A stretch of 34,022 nt of DNA from the NCBI GenBank assembly GCA_014729335.1, contig WJKC01000057.1, positions 1-34,022 of the forward strand, written 5' to 3'. The stretch is from an archaeon (GTDB lineage: Archaea; Nanobdellota; Nanobdellia; WJKC01). The translations under genes were made by a program, and so were the position numbers. Below are positions 24,934 to 34,022 of the stretch, piece by piece. Below the pieces are notes generated by a model, which worked only from the letters and a program-made list of their open reading frames with translations, ran no database searches and had not been told where the DNA came from. The number at the start of each line of letters is the position of its first letter. Within the stretch, counting starts at the first letter, position 1.

Positions 24934-27120
24934 ATGAATTTGAAGAACCGGTTTGTTGGAGGAGTGATTCTTTCATTAATAATGCTTGGAGCGGCTAGTG
25001 CGGGCTACCAGGACTACGAGGTTGACTGGATGGTGCTGCCTGGAACTATTTATGAGAACACTGATGTGACAATATTTGGTTATATTAGTATTGATGATTT
25101 GGGAGGGATACTGCCAATTAACAACTTTACTCTGCGGGTCATGGAGGGCTCAACTGTTAAGAAGCAGTTGAAGCTGACTGACACGGCTCTTAGTTATGTT
25201 AATGATTATGATAATGATGAGTTATTGCTTGATGGTTTCTTTTACACTAAGATGAGTGATTTGGATGAAGGCGTCTACTCTGCGATAATTTCAATCGGGG
25301 GCGAGGACGTTGATTATCAGAGTTTTGAGGTTAATAGCGGCGAGTCTAACCTCTCAGCCAATCTTATCACAATCACGACTAATAATGGTCCAGTCATAGA
25401 CCTTGATTATACTGGCGGTACACCAATTGTTAACGCGGAACTATACCTTTATGGCAGGGAGAACTTTGACAACCCTACAGTAGTGTCTGCTTCAGGAATA
25501 ACTAACGGCACTACTTATCATGTTGACGAGGTTAGTGGTTTTGAGTTAAGTGATTATGTTGATGATAACCAGGTTTATGGGTTTGTTGTTTACGGCGTCA
25601 CTAGTGATGGTAATCCTTCTGAACCAGAGATTATTGTTAAGAACACTGGTTTTAAGGATATAGTATATGATGCTGGCGCTTCACTTGAGACTAAGGCTTT
25701 GAAAAAGGGAAAGGCTGAGTCATTATCCTTATCTATTGAGAATAACGGTTCTTTACTAACTAGTTATGAGGTTGGCTTGAGCGGTTCATTAAGTGATTAC
25801 GCCTCAGTTGATGATGGTTTTGAGTTAATGCCTGGTGATTTAGTGACTAAGAGTTTAATCATTGACTTGCCGCGGAGCCATGTTCCGTTAACCGGTAACT
25901 TAACTGTTACTTTAACTGCTGGTGGTTCAGTGGTTGATGAGCAGACTTACTTTATGAATTTATCAGCAGCTGACCCGATTCATAGTGTTAGTGTTAATAG
26001 TGTTACTTTCTCAGAGGATTATTACTTTGAAGGAGAGTATGTTAAGGGTAATATTTCAATAACTAATGACGGCGACTACACGGAGTACGTTGATGTTAAG
26101 TATTATTTTAATAATCAGGCAGTTGGCAAGACTAACCAGGTTAGTCTAGCTAGGGGTGAAACAAAGAATATCACTATCTTTTCACAGGCAGGGTCTGAGT
26201 CAACGCTTGTTGTCACTGCCACTAATGGTAACTTGGATTATGTTGAATCATTTGATGTTAATATTGTTAATAAGGATTATGAGTTCAACTTCTACTTGGA
26301 GGATAGTGAGATTATATCACAGAACGCTGTTACTGAGACTGCTGAGTTAGTGATTGAGAACACGGGTAATGTTGATGACGTCTTCTTGGTGACTAGTGGT
26401 TATGGCAATGTTGAGTTAAATAATAGCGGTAAGAATACAATCTCTGTTATTGTTCCGCCTGAAGAGTCAGTGGTTATAGACGCTGAGGTTAATATTCCTT
26501 CGGATGAATTAATGGTTAATTCAACTTTCACTGTTTGTTCTCAGATGGGTAATGAGTGCAGTGAAGCTGACCTGTTAATCAGTATTTTCAGGTCTGCTGA
26601 TGATATTCAGGGCTCTGAGAGCGTGGTTAATATATCTGAGACTTCCTTAACAGGTGATACTGAGGAGGGTGTTATTTACTCTTTTGATGTGACTAATAAC
26701 AGGCTTATTTCAAAGAATTATGAGGTTGTTTATGAGACAAACGCTACTGGTTTAGAGTTTAGTGTTTACCCCGGGGTTAATTTCACAGTCCAGCCAGGAG
26801 AGACTCAGAAGGTTTTCCTTTATGCTACTCCGAGCGAGGCTGGAGATTATGACATTAATTACATAATTAAGGAGGAGGGCGTTGAACTGGCAAGCGGTGA
26901 TTTGGAGTTAAACGCTGGTTCAAGTGTGGATGGGATTACAGGTTTCGCAGTGGCTGCGGGGGGAGTTCTTGGAGTCGCTGGCTTAGTTGTGCTCGTCTTG
27001 TTTATTTATTTTTATTTTATTAGGCAGCCGTCTAGCACTGATGATGACTTCAAGCCGGTTGAGGTTAAGAAGGCAGACTTAACTAAGCCTGCAACTAAAA
27101 ATGATGATAAGTACTGGTAA
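24934..27120 (+). CDS. Surface protein with signal peptide, Ig-like/CARDB-type repeats and C-terminal TM anchor
   Basis: About 728 aa; N-terminal hydrophobic signal; repeats such as LVIENTGNVDDVFLVTSGYG and FDVTNNRLISKNYEVVYETN; C-terminal VAGLVVLVLFIYFYFIR. Confidence 0.75.
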   Translation: MNLKNRFVGGVILSLIMLGAASAGYQDYEVDWMVLPGTIYENTDVTIFGYISIDDLGGILPINNFTLRVMEGSTVKKQLKLTDTALSYVNDYDNDELLLDGFFYTKMSDLDEGVYSAIISIGGEDVDYQSFEVNSGESNLSANLITITTNNGPVIDLDYTGGTPIVNAELYLYGRENFDNPTVVSASGITNGTTYHVDEVSGFELSDYVDDNQVYGFVVYGVTSDGNPSEPEIIVKNTGFKDIVYDAGASLETKALKKGKAESLSLSIENNGSLLTSYEVGLSGSLSDYASVDDGFELMPGDLVTKSLIIDLPRSHVPLTGNLTVTLTAGGSVVDEQTYFMNLSAADPIHSVSVNSVTFSEDYYFEGEYVKGNISITNDGDYTEYVDVKYYFNNQAVGKTNQVSLARGETKNITIFSQAGSESTLVVTATNGNLDYVESFDVNIVNKDYEFNFYLEDSEIISQNAVTETAELVIENTGNVDDVFLVTSGYGNVELNNSGKNTISVIVPPEESVVIDAEVNIPSDELMVNSTFTVCSQMGNECSEADLLISIFRSADDIQGSESVVNISETSLTGDTEEGVIYSFDVTNNRLISKNYEVVYETNATGLEFSVYPGVNFTVQPGETQKVFLYATPSEAGDYDINYIIKEEGVELASGDLELNAGSSVDGITGFAVAAGGVLGVAGLVVLVLFIYFYFIRQPSSTDDDFKPVEVKKADLTKPATKNDDKYW

Positions 27121-28819
27121 AGTATTATCCCTGTTTTCATTATTAATATTATTAAGTGGTGCTAGGGGTTTAGAGGCTTGTCAGTGCAGCACGGTTACTA
27201 CTGAGTTATACTTCACTAATGATGAGTCAACTGTTCAGCACTATACTCTTCAGAAGAGCGGGCTGGCTAGTACTTGGTCAACTCTTACTCCTTCAACTTT
27301 CACTCTTGACCCTGGCGAGACAAAACTAGTGGTTGTTTTCTTAAGGGTTGGCTGCAGTGTTGAAGAGGGTGTTTATGACTTGGTTGTTAAAGCCGTGTCA
27401 GAGGATGGCTTGATTTCAGAGTCAGTTAGTTTTGAGGTTAGTTCTTGCAGGTCAGTTGCTGTTAAACCTGAAATTGAGCCTGTTGCTTGTGTTAATCAGG
27501 GGTTATTAATGCCTTTAAACATCAGTAATGATGGTGATTACTCTGAGAGTGTTAATTTAACATCTTCTAGTGGCAATCTTAGTATTAGTTCATTAACTCT
27601 TGATAGCGGTGACTCTCAGCTGGTTAATCTTAGTCTTGTTCCAAGAGAGGTTGGTTTAAACCCTGTTATCATCACTGCTTCCTGGTCTGGTGGTGACAGC
27701 AGGTCGGTGATTAGTGTTAACACTACTGAGTGCTCTGCCTTTACTGCTTCTTTATCTAATGGTTATGTTAATCTTTGTGAGAGTGATGAGGTGGTTGTTA
27801 AGTTGACTGTTACTAATGACGAGGAGGGTAAGCGTTTCTTTTTTAACTCTTCTTCTTTGCTTTTTGACTTGCTGTCAAACACTTACCTTGAGCCTAATGA
27901 GGTGATGGTTGAGGACTTGGTTGTTTATAGCAGCTGTGAGTCAGGTGTTAGCGAGCCAGTGATTAGGGTTTGGGCTGAGGGCGCCGGCGTTGTTGAACTC
28001 CCTTTAGTGCTTAATGTTAAGGGCTGCTACCTGCCTATAGTTGTTGCCCGCACGCAGAGTGACTTGGCTTGTGCTTGTGAAGAACTTGTTTATTACTTTG
28101 ATGTTTATAACCCTGGTTTTAAAGAGATGATTTACGCTGTTACTTCCAGCGCTGGTTCAGTTTATCATGATGGTGTGAGAGTTGATAGCATTACCCTTGA
28201 CCCTGATGAGTCAATTACGCTGTCAGTTAATCACTCTGTTCCCTGCGGTTACTCTGGCAGTCTTAATTTATCCTTGACCGCGACCTCTATTAGTGCTTGC
28301 AGTAAGACTTCAACCAGTATGGTTAAGTTAATGGTTGATTCCTGGACTGACTGCCAGGCGGTTAGTCTTCAGGCCCAGCCCGTTGTTAGTGGTTTTAATG
28401 AGTCGCCTTTCACAGTGCCTGTTAATGTTAGGAATATTGGTGTCAGGCCCACTAGTTATAACTTGGTGGTTACTGGTTCAGCTATGAGCAACTTGCTGGG
28501 TGTTAGTAAGAGTTTTGTCACTCTTAACCCTGGTGAGAGCGAGGTTGTTGAGTTAACTCTTGACCCTGAACGGATTACAGGCAGTTTCATTAGTGTCCAG
28601 GCTTTTAGTACGGATAACTTGGCTAGTGATTCTGCAGTTATTAACTTCGGCGAATCCTTTCTTAGTGATTACGATTTTTATTTCTTGTTAATCCCGTCTG
28701 CAGTTACCGTATTATTGATTATCTTGTTGGTTAGAAGTAATCTTTTTAATAAAAGCGGTGGTAGTATTAATTCTAGTGGCAAGGAAATCAAAATCAAGAA
28801 AGCAGAAAGGAAAAAGTAA
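27101..28819 (+). CDS. Cysteine-patterned Ig-like repeat surface protein with signal peptide and C-terminal TM
   Basis: 572 aa; signal LSLFSLLILLSGARGLEA, regularly spaced Cys in beta-rich repeats, C-terminal FLLIPSAVTVLLIILLV plus basic tail; 20-nt overlap with upstream ORF. Confidence 0.75.
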   Translation: MMISTGKVLSLFSLLILLSGARGLEACQCSTVTTELYFTNDESTVQHYTLQKSGLASTWSTLTPSTFTLDPGETKLVVVFLRVGCSVEEGVYDLVVKAVSEDGLISESVSFEVSSCRSVAVKPEIEPVACVNQGLLMPLNISNDGDYSESVNLTSSSGNLSISSLTLDSGDSQLVNLSLVPREVGLNPVIITASWSGGDSRSVISVNTTECSAFTASLSNGYVNLCESDEVVVKLTVTNDEEGKRFFFNSSSLLFDLLSNTYLEPNEVMVEDLVVYSSCESGVSEPVIRVWAEGAGVVELPLVLNVKGCYLPIVVARTQSDLACACEELVYYFDVYNPGFKEMIYAVTSSAGSVYHDGVRVDSITLDPDESITLSVNHSVPCGYSGSLNLSLTATSISACSKTSTSMVKLMVDSWTDCQAVSLQAQPVVSGFNESPFTVPVNVRNIGVRPTSYNLVVTGSAMSNLLGVSKSFVTLNPGESEVVELTLDPERITGSFISVQAFSTDNLASDSAVINFGESFLSDYDFYFLLIPSAVTVLLIILLVRSNLFNKSGGSINSSGKEIKIKKAERKK

Positions 28820-29336
28820 GTGGCTTAAGGGCTGGCTTCAGCATGATAAGGTTGTTGTTATGGGTGACTTGAGCAGGCTCCAGTCGCTTCGTGATAAGGG
28901 TTTTTTTGGTTCTATTATTAATGATAAGCTTGAGTTGTCTCTTTGCGAGGCTCTTTACTTGATGGAGCGGGGGAAACTGCATGTGAGTGACAAGCGGGCT
29001 CTTTCTTTGAAGGGTTTTATTAAGCGGGCTAAGAAGGTTGACTCTCGTTTCTGGACTCGTTTCAAGGTCTACTCTGATATCCGCTCTAAGGGTTATATCA
29101 CCCGGGCGGCTCTTAAGTTCGGCGCTGACTTCAGTGTTTATGATAAGGGCACTGTGCCCGGGCGTCATCATAGTAAGTGGTTGTTATTTGCTGTGAGTGC
29201 TGATGAGTCTTTTAATTGGCGTGAGTTATCAGCTATGAACCGGGTGGCTCATAGTGTTAAGAAGGACTTGTTGGTTGGAGTGCTTGACTCAGAGGGTGAT
29301 GTTACTTATTATAGTACTAATTGGATTAAGCCTTAG
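28776..29336 (+). CDS. endA: tRNA-splicing endonuclease
   Basis: FKVYSDIRSKGYITRAALKFGADFSVYDKGTVPGRHHSKWLLFAVSADESFNWRELSAMNRVAHSVKKDLLVGVLDSEGDVTYY; start ambiguous (ATG 28758 or GTG 28776). Confidence 0.93.
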   Translation: MARKSKSRKQKGKSKWLKGWLQHDKVVVMGDLSRLQSLRDKGFFGSIINDKLELSLCEALYLMERGKLHVSDKRALSLKGFIKRAKKVDSRFWTRFKVYSDIRSKGYITRAALKFGADFSVYDKGTVPGRHHSKWLLFAVSADESFNWRELSAMNRVAHSVKKDLLVGVLDSEGDVTYYSTNWIKP

Positions 29337-30007
29337 CGGTTCCATAAGTCGTCTAAGTTTAGACATAGCTTGGCTAGTTTCCCTAGGGTGTAGAACGGCG
29401 CTCCCTCATGGCTGAAGTAGTAAGTGTTTTTCTCATTGAAGTGTCTTATTTTGAAGCTGTTCTTAACATTGTAAGCCTCGCTGCCGCTGAAAGCAAAGTT
29501 ATTTTCCAGCAGTGCTAGTTGTAAGTCTTTTATTGGATGGATTCTCTCAAGGCTCTTCCTGACCGAGAGGTAAGTGTTTATTAGTGTCTGGGGTATCACT
29601 GTTTCATAACCAGCTATTATCTTGTTTAGTTTTATCAGCCACTGCGATTGCTTGATGCTGTCTTTATCATAGAATACTGGTGTATTATTGATTAACTCGT
29701 CTATTAACTCGTGTTTTTTTAACAAGCCCTTGTTAACTTTCTTTTTTTTAACTCTTAGCTCTGAGTATTTGTCCATGATTTTTCTCTGGGTGAATAAGAG
29801 GTTTATTTTCTCAGCATCCCAGTCCATTTTTAATAATCCTTTCAGGTTTGTCAGGATGATGGTTTTCTCAGGCAGGTTGACTGAGTGATAGTAACTGCTT
29901 ACTCTTGTTTTGTCAAGCAGTACTGAGTAGTGGAGGGTGTCAAACTTGTTGTTGATAACGTTGTTTTTTACTTTTGGCACTGGCACTTCGATAATTAATA
30001 GGTTCAT
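29333..30007 (-). CDS. Hypothetical protein, 224 aa
   Basis: Complete ORF, no recognised family; convergent with endA. Confidence 0.55.
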   Translation of the reverse strand: MNLLIIEVPVPKVKNNVINNKFDTLHYSVLLDKTRVSSYYHSVNLPEKTIILTNLKGLLKMDWDAEKINLLFTQRKIMDKYSELRVKKKKVNKGLLKKHELIDELINNTPVFYDKDSIKQSQWLIKLNKIIAGYETVIPQTLINTYLSVRKSLERIHPIKDLQLALLENNFAFSGSEAYNVKNSFKIRHFNEKNTYYFSHEGAPFYTLGKLAKLCLNLDDLWNR

Positions 30008-30040
30008 TTGGTTAAGTATAGTGTTTTTGTTTTTAAAATA

Positions 30041-30382
30041 CTATTCTTCTTTTTTAGCTTCTTCAATATCTCTTTCCAGGAACCATAGGATGTTTGATAA
30101 TTGTCTTATCTCTTTTAATTCTTTTAGACCTGAGTAAAAGGTGTATATTAGTACTATTATCCCGCTGATTATTGATATCAATCCTGCTATGTGGAAGAAG
30201 TCGTATGGGGTTTCGGTTAAGCCTATGAATGCTATGCCGAATAGTATTATTGTGGTGCCGGTCCTGATGCTTGCCATCAGCGTCCGTTGGTAAGCAAGCC
30301 TTGTCCTCTTGTTTGCTAGTTTTGTCTGCTGCTCTGCTAGTTCTAGTCTTATTTTTTCTTTTTTCTTGTCATTCTTAGCCAT
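30041..30382 (-). CDS. DUF202 (YidH-like) small membrane protein
   Basis: 113 aa; LANKRTRLAYQRTLMASIRTGTTIILFGIAF is the DUF202 pattern. Confidence 0.82.
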   Translation of the reverse strand: MAKNDKKKEKIRLELAEQQTKLANKRTRLAYQRTLMASIRTGTTIILFGIAFIGLTETPYDFFHIAGLISIISGIIVLIYTFYSGLKELKEIRQLSNILWFLERDIEEAKKEE

Positions 30383-30390
30383 TATTTAAA

Positions 30391-31059
30391 TTAATCATCC
30401 GCGCTTTTTAATAGTTTTAGCAGTTCTTTTAAATTGTTTATTTTATAGTCTGGTTCTGGCCCTTTTATGTTCTTATAGGGTCCTTTCATTAATTGGGCGC
30501 TTTTAATACCTGTTTTATTAGCTGCTTTTATGTCGCTGTCCGGCCGGTCGCCTATTAGCAACGCGTTTGTTGTTTTGAATTTTTTCAGTATTTTTTTTAT
30601 AGCTGTCTCTTTTGACTCTTCGTCACTTACTATCCACACGTTATTTTTGAAATAGGGGTATAAGCCCAGCCTGTTAATCTTGTCCCATTGCTTTTTTTCC
30701 TTGCCTTTGGTTAGGATGCATGTGTTGTGTTTTTTCTTTAATTTTTTCAGAACCCTTGTTGTTTCTGAGTAGGGTTTCATTAATTCCTGTTTTGTAGTGT
30801 TGTATTTGGTGACGCCCGCGGTGATGATTGCTAGTTGTTCCCTGCGGCTTAGGTTTGTCATCCTCTTGACTGTCAGGTCAAAGTGTTGATTGTAGTTTGA
30901 GCCTTTTTCTTTGATGACCTTGTTTAGTTCTTTTCTTATTTCTTCGTAAGTGCCTGGCAAGCCGCGTTTCATCATTGCCTTGACAGCTGCTTCCCGGCAC
31001 TGTATTACCTGCTCGTGAGTGGGGTATAAAGTGTTGTCCAGGTCAAATATTAGCAGCAT
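30391..31059 (-). CDS. HAD-superfamily hydrolase
   Basis: 222 aa; LIFDLDNTLYPT motif I, CILTKGKEKKQ motif II/III region, LLIGDRPDSDIKAANKTGI motif IV. Confidence 0.88.
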   Translation of the reverse strand: MLLIFDLDNTLYPTHEQVIQCREAAVKAMMKRGLPGTYEEIRKELNKVIKEKGSNYNQHFDLTVKRMTNLSRREQLAIITAGVTKYNTTKQELMKPYSETTRVLKKLKKKHNTCILTKGKEKKQWDKINRLGLYPYFKNNVWIVSDEESKETAIKKILKKFKTTNALLIGDRPDSDIKAANKTGIKSAQLMKGPYKNIKGPEPDYKINNLKELLKLLKSADD

Positions 31060-31140
31060 ATTAGTGTGTAGTTGTTTGTTTTTTTTATTTTTGTGTTTTT
31101 CATTACTTTTTTATATACTAAATTGTTCTTTTATTGTTTA

Positions 31141-32304
31141 ATGAAGCTTAAAAAAAGCTTGGAGAGATTTCATGATGAGAATCGTTATTTTATCCCGCTG
31201 CTATTTATAGCGTTTATCTTAATGGTTACTGGCGCTTTTTACTCTGGACCCGTGATTCTTAATTTTGACGTGTTATTTGAACACCCGTTATTATTTCAGG
31301 GCGACGCTGTTATCCAGGCGGTTACTCTTAGGCCTGACTGGACTTTCAGTATTGAGGTCTTGTCTAATAAGGATATTAGCTTGTCAGTTTTTAATCTTGG
31401 AGGCGAGCTGGTTGCCCGCTCTAATACCCGTTTTCTTGAGTTCTCGCCGGGTTTCTTGGATTTGTATTTTGTACAAGTTCATGGCACTGATTATGCTATT
31501 TTTGATTTTAATTACACTAAGAGGGGCATGGCTCCTTACCCTACTCCTTACTTGTTCTTTGCTAGTGGTTTATTATTATTTCTGGGCGTAATGGTTTATT
31601 ACTTGCTTGAGCCTTGGGGTTTTAAGTTTAAACGGAAGCTGGAGCGGCTTGACGCCGTGTTCTACCCGGTTGTTTTTTTAATGTCGTCGATTATTTTATG
31701 GGTTTTTAGGGATTCTTTGATATGGTTTATGCCTAAGTCTTTGTTAAATTATGTTTTGATGATTATTTTTTCATTAGTGGTTATTGCTGCTTGTTCTTTT
31801 GTTATTAGCGCTTTATTCAGGGGTGATAAGTTGTTTATGAAGAGCAAGAAGTATAAGAAGTTCTTTAAGGTTTTCTTCGGCTTCTTGTTGGCTTACGCAT
31901 TGGTTTTCTTAACTGTGCTGCTTGATTATAGTGGTCTTAGCAGCCAGGTCGGCTTGTTAGTTAAACTGGCTGTTCTTGGTTTTTTAATCCTTTTTTATGT
32001 TAAGTTTAATGAGCGGACTGCTTTGCTTATTTACTTATTCACGTGGTTGACTAGTGAGTTAATTAAATTGTTGGCTTACTCTATCGGCGTGCCAGTGGTT
32101 TTTGACACGTTCTTAACCAACCCGTCTCCTGTTGGTATGATTCCTTTATTGTTTGTTCTTGAGGGTTTCATGGTGTTGGCTGTTTACTTCCTGGTTAAGG
32201 GCTATTTTGCTAAGAACAGGGCTAAGGCTGTTTCTTACGGCTTGTATGCTAGTATTTTTGTTCAGGCTTTTATGCAGGTTTTCTCTGGCAGCAGTTTGAT
32301 TTAG
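31141..32304 (+). CDS. Polytopic membrane protein with an extracytoplasmic beta-rich domain near the N-terminus
   Basis: 387 aa from ATG 31141; TM1, then about 90 aa soluble region, then about 7 TM segments; no recognised family. Confidence 0.6.
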   Translation: MKLKKSLERFHDENRYFIPLLFIAFILMVTGAFYSGPVILNFDVLFEHPLLFQGDAVIQAVTLRPDWTFSIEVLSNKDISLSVFNLGGELVARSNTRFLEFSPGFLDLYFVQVHGTDYAIFDFNYTKRGMAPYPTPYLFFASGLLLFLGVMVYYLLEPWGFKFKRKLERLDAVFYPVVFLMSSIILWVFRDSLIWFMPKSLLNYVLMIIFSLVVIAACSFVISALFRGDKLFMKSKKYKKFFKVFFGFLLAYALVFLTVLLDYSGLSSQVGLLVKLAVLGFLILFYVKFNERTALLIYLFTWLTSELIKLLAYSIGVPVVFDTFLTNPSPVGMIPLLFVLEGFMVLAVYFLVKGYFAKNRAKAVSYGLYASIFVQAFMQVFSGSSLI

Positions 32305-32342
32305 GAGAACTCTAATAAATGTCTAATTACTATTTTTGTTTT

Positions 32343-34016
32343 ATGAGGATTAGTGTTGTTTTATTGTTTTTTTTATGCCTTTCCCCTGTATTTGCTTCTC
32401 AGTGCAGCACCGCGTTGGTTGGGGTGATGGAGACGCCTGATGGTTTTGAGGGAGTTCTTGCTAACCTTACTGTTAGCATGGCTCCTGGTTCTGGCAAGGT
32501 GTGGGTTGATACCATGCCGCTTACTAAGGTTGAGACTCAGGTCAGCGCCCGGATGGCTCGTGATGTTGCATGTGAGTTGTTGAGTGTTAATTGTTCAAGC
32601 ATTGATTTTTATTATTTGATGAGAAGTGATTATATAATGGTTGGCGGTCCTAGTGCTGGCGCGCCAATGGCTGTTTGCACCATGGCTTTACTGCTTAATA
32701 AGTCATTGGACCCTGGGGTTGTGATGACTGGCACTATTAACCCTGATGGTAGTGTCGGGCCTGTTGGCAGTATTGATGCTAAGGCGCGCGCCTTGACTGG
32801 TTATGATACCTTATTAGTTCCTGAGGGTTCTTTTTTTAACGAGTCTGATGTTTATGGTGTTGAGTTGGTTAATGTTGCTGATGTTCTGGAGGCTTTTTCT
32901 TATTATACTGGTTATGACGTGGTTTTCACTAATGTTTCTAGTGAGGAGTTGGTTAGTGCTGATTACCTTGACTTGATGCAGTTGATGAGTGATGACTTAA
33001 TCAGCGTTGCTGGCGATTACTTGAACGGCTCGGTTGCCGGCTCTTTGCTTAATGAGTCTCGTGATTTCTATGGTAATGCTAGTTATTATAGTGCTGCCAG
33101 CCTTGCTGTTAGGTCGTTAATTAATTCCATTTATGATAGTAATCTTTACCTGCTTAATGAGTCTCCTGAGAGCATTAATGACTTGTTAGTTAATGTTAGC
33201 AGCAGGGTTGATGAGTTTAAGCAGTCTTTTATTAATGATTTGCTTATTGACCACTTGTACGACCTTGAGGGTTTTGCAATAACCATGGACCGGGTTAGCG
33301 AGGCTGAGGACATGATTGCTGAGGGGCTTAACTCGTCTGATGCCGGGGAGGCGTTGTTTCTTTACTCTTTTGCTGAGACTCGTTTAATCACTGCTTATCA
33401 ATGGTCTTTTATTCTTGATTATTTCTCGTCTGATAAAGTGGTTGATTTTGACCTGGCTGTTATTAAGCCTTTAATTATTGAGCGCTTGGAGGCTGCTCGC
33501 AACGCTATTACTTATGCTAAGACTATAGTCGGTCCTGAATACCTTGCTGGGGCTGAGGACCATTTGAATAACGCTGTTAATTCTTATAACCGCGATGGGT
33601 TTATCTACGCTTTATTTGAGTCTTTGAAGGCCCGGGCTGAGGCTAACTTGTTGATGGAGTTAAGGGGTCTTGATGATCTTTCTGATAGGATTGCTTTTAA
33701 GCGTGACTCAGCTGAGCGCGCGGTTAGTAAGTCCATGAGCCGGGGTTACCTGCCTTTGCTGGCTCTTTCTTACTTGGAGTACTCTATGGCTTTTGAGGAT
33801 GACCCTTTTCAGGAGTTAATCTTCTTGGCTTATGCTAAGGAGTTTGCTAGTCTTGGCTCGTCAATTAATGAGTTTGTTAAGTATTCTCGTGATAGTTATT
33901 CTGTTCCTTATCAGGTTACCAGGCAGTTTGATTATGGTTTGTTGAGGCAGGGTTTATTGGTTATTCTTGGCTTTGTCCTTGGCTTGGTGGCTGCTCTGTC
34001 AGGCGTAGGCGGGTAA
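32343..34016 (+). CDS. Secreted/membrane-anchored Lon-type (S16) serine protease without AAA+ domain
   Basis: Signal peptide ISVVLLFFLCLSPVFASQ; catalytic Ser motif VGGPSAGAPMAVC; catalytic Lys region GPVGSIDAKARAL; C-terminal TM LLVILGFVLGLVAAL. ORF-track start 32319 also possible. Confidence 0.82.
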   Translation: MRISVVLLFFLCLSPVFASQCSTALVGVMETPDGFEGVLANLTVSMAPGSGKVWVDTMPLTKVETQVSARMARDVACELLSVNCSSIDFYYLMRSDYIMVGGPSAGAPMAVCTMALLLNKSLDPGVVMTGTINPDGSVGPVGSIDAKARALTGYDTLLVPEGSFFNESDVYGVELVNVADVLEAFSYYTGYDVVFTNVSSEELVSADYLDLMQLMSDDLISVAGDYLNGSVAGSLLNESRDFYGNASYYSAASLAVRSLINSIYDSNLYLLNESPESINDLLVNVSSRVDEFKQSFINDLLIDHLYDLEGFAITMDRVSEAEDMIAEGLNSSDAGEALFLYSFAETRLITAYQWSFILDYFSSDKVVDFDLAVIKPLIIERLEAARNAITYAKTIVGPEYLAGAEDHLNNAVNSYNRDGFIYALFESLKARAEANLLMELRGLDDLSDRIAFKRDSAERAVSKSMSRGYLPLLALSYLEYSMAFEDDPFQELIFLAYAKEFASLGSSINEFVKYSRDSYSVPYQVTRQFDYGLLRQGLLVILGFVLGLVAALSGVGG

Positions 34017-34022
34017 TTAGAA

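Noticed and set aside
28794-29171. Minus-strand 125-aa ORF
   Set aside because: Antisense to endA.

Overview
Archaeal chromosome fragment of about 34 kb, DPANN-like in flavour, with densely packed genes on both strands and no viral, transposase, CRISPR or rRNA genes. Recognisable modules are: (i) N-glycosylation (partial AglH/ALG7/DPAGT1-type GlcNAc-1-P transferase plus AglB/STT3); (ii) replication and repair (Orc1/Cdc6, FEN1, NucS/EndoMS, Nre); (iii) AMP/ribose-1,5-bisphosphate salvage (R15P isomerase plus AMP phosphorylase); (iv) translation (aEF1B, S17e, TrpRS, LeuRS, EndA, tRNA-Arg(TCT), intron-containing tRNA-Trp(CCA)); (v) a surface/secreted block (two Ig-like repeat proteins, a secreted Lon-type protease). 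The most unusual signals are: two short GC-rich hairpin elements that share sequence (AAGGGGCT..GCCCCTCTYGACWCC) and are each bounded by long direct repeats, one duplicating a promoter and one duplicating the 5' end of trpS; a related-looking duplication of the tRNA-Trp 3' end; and a 51-nt tRNA-Trp intron with a D'-like box and guide that match the N+5 rule for C34 2'-O-methylation. All calls come from reading the sequence and provided ORFs; no database searches were run.
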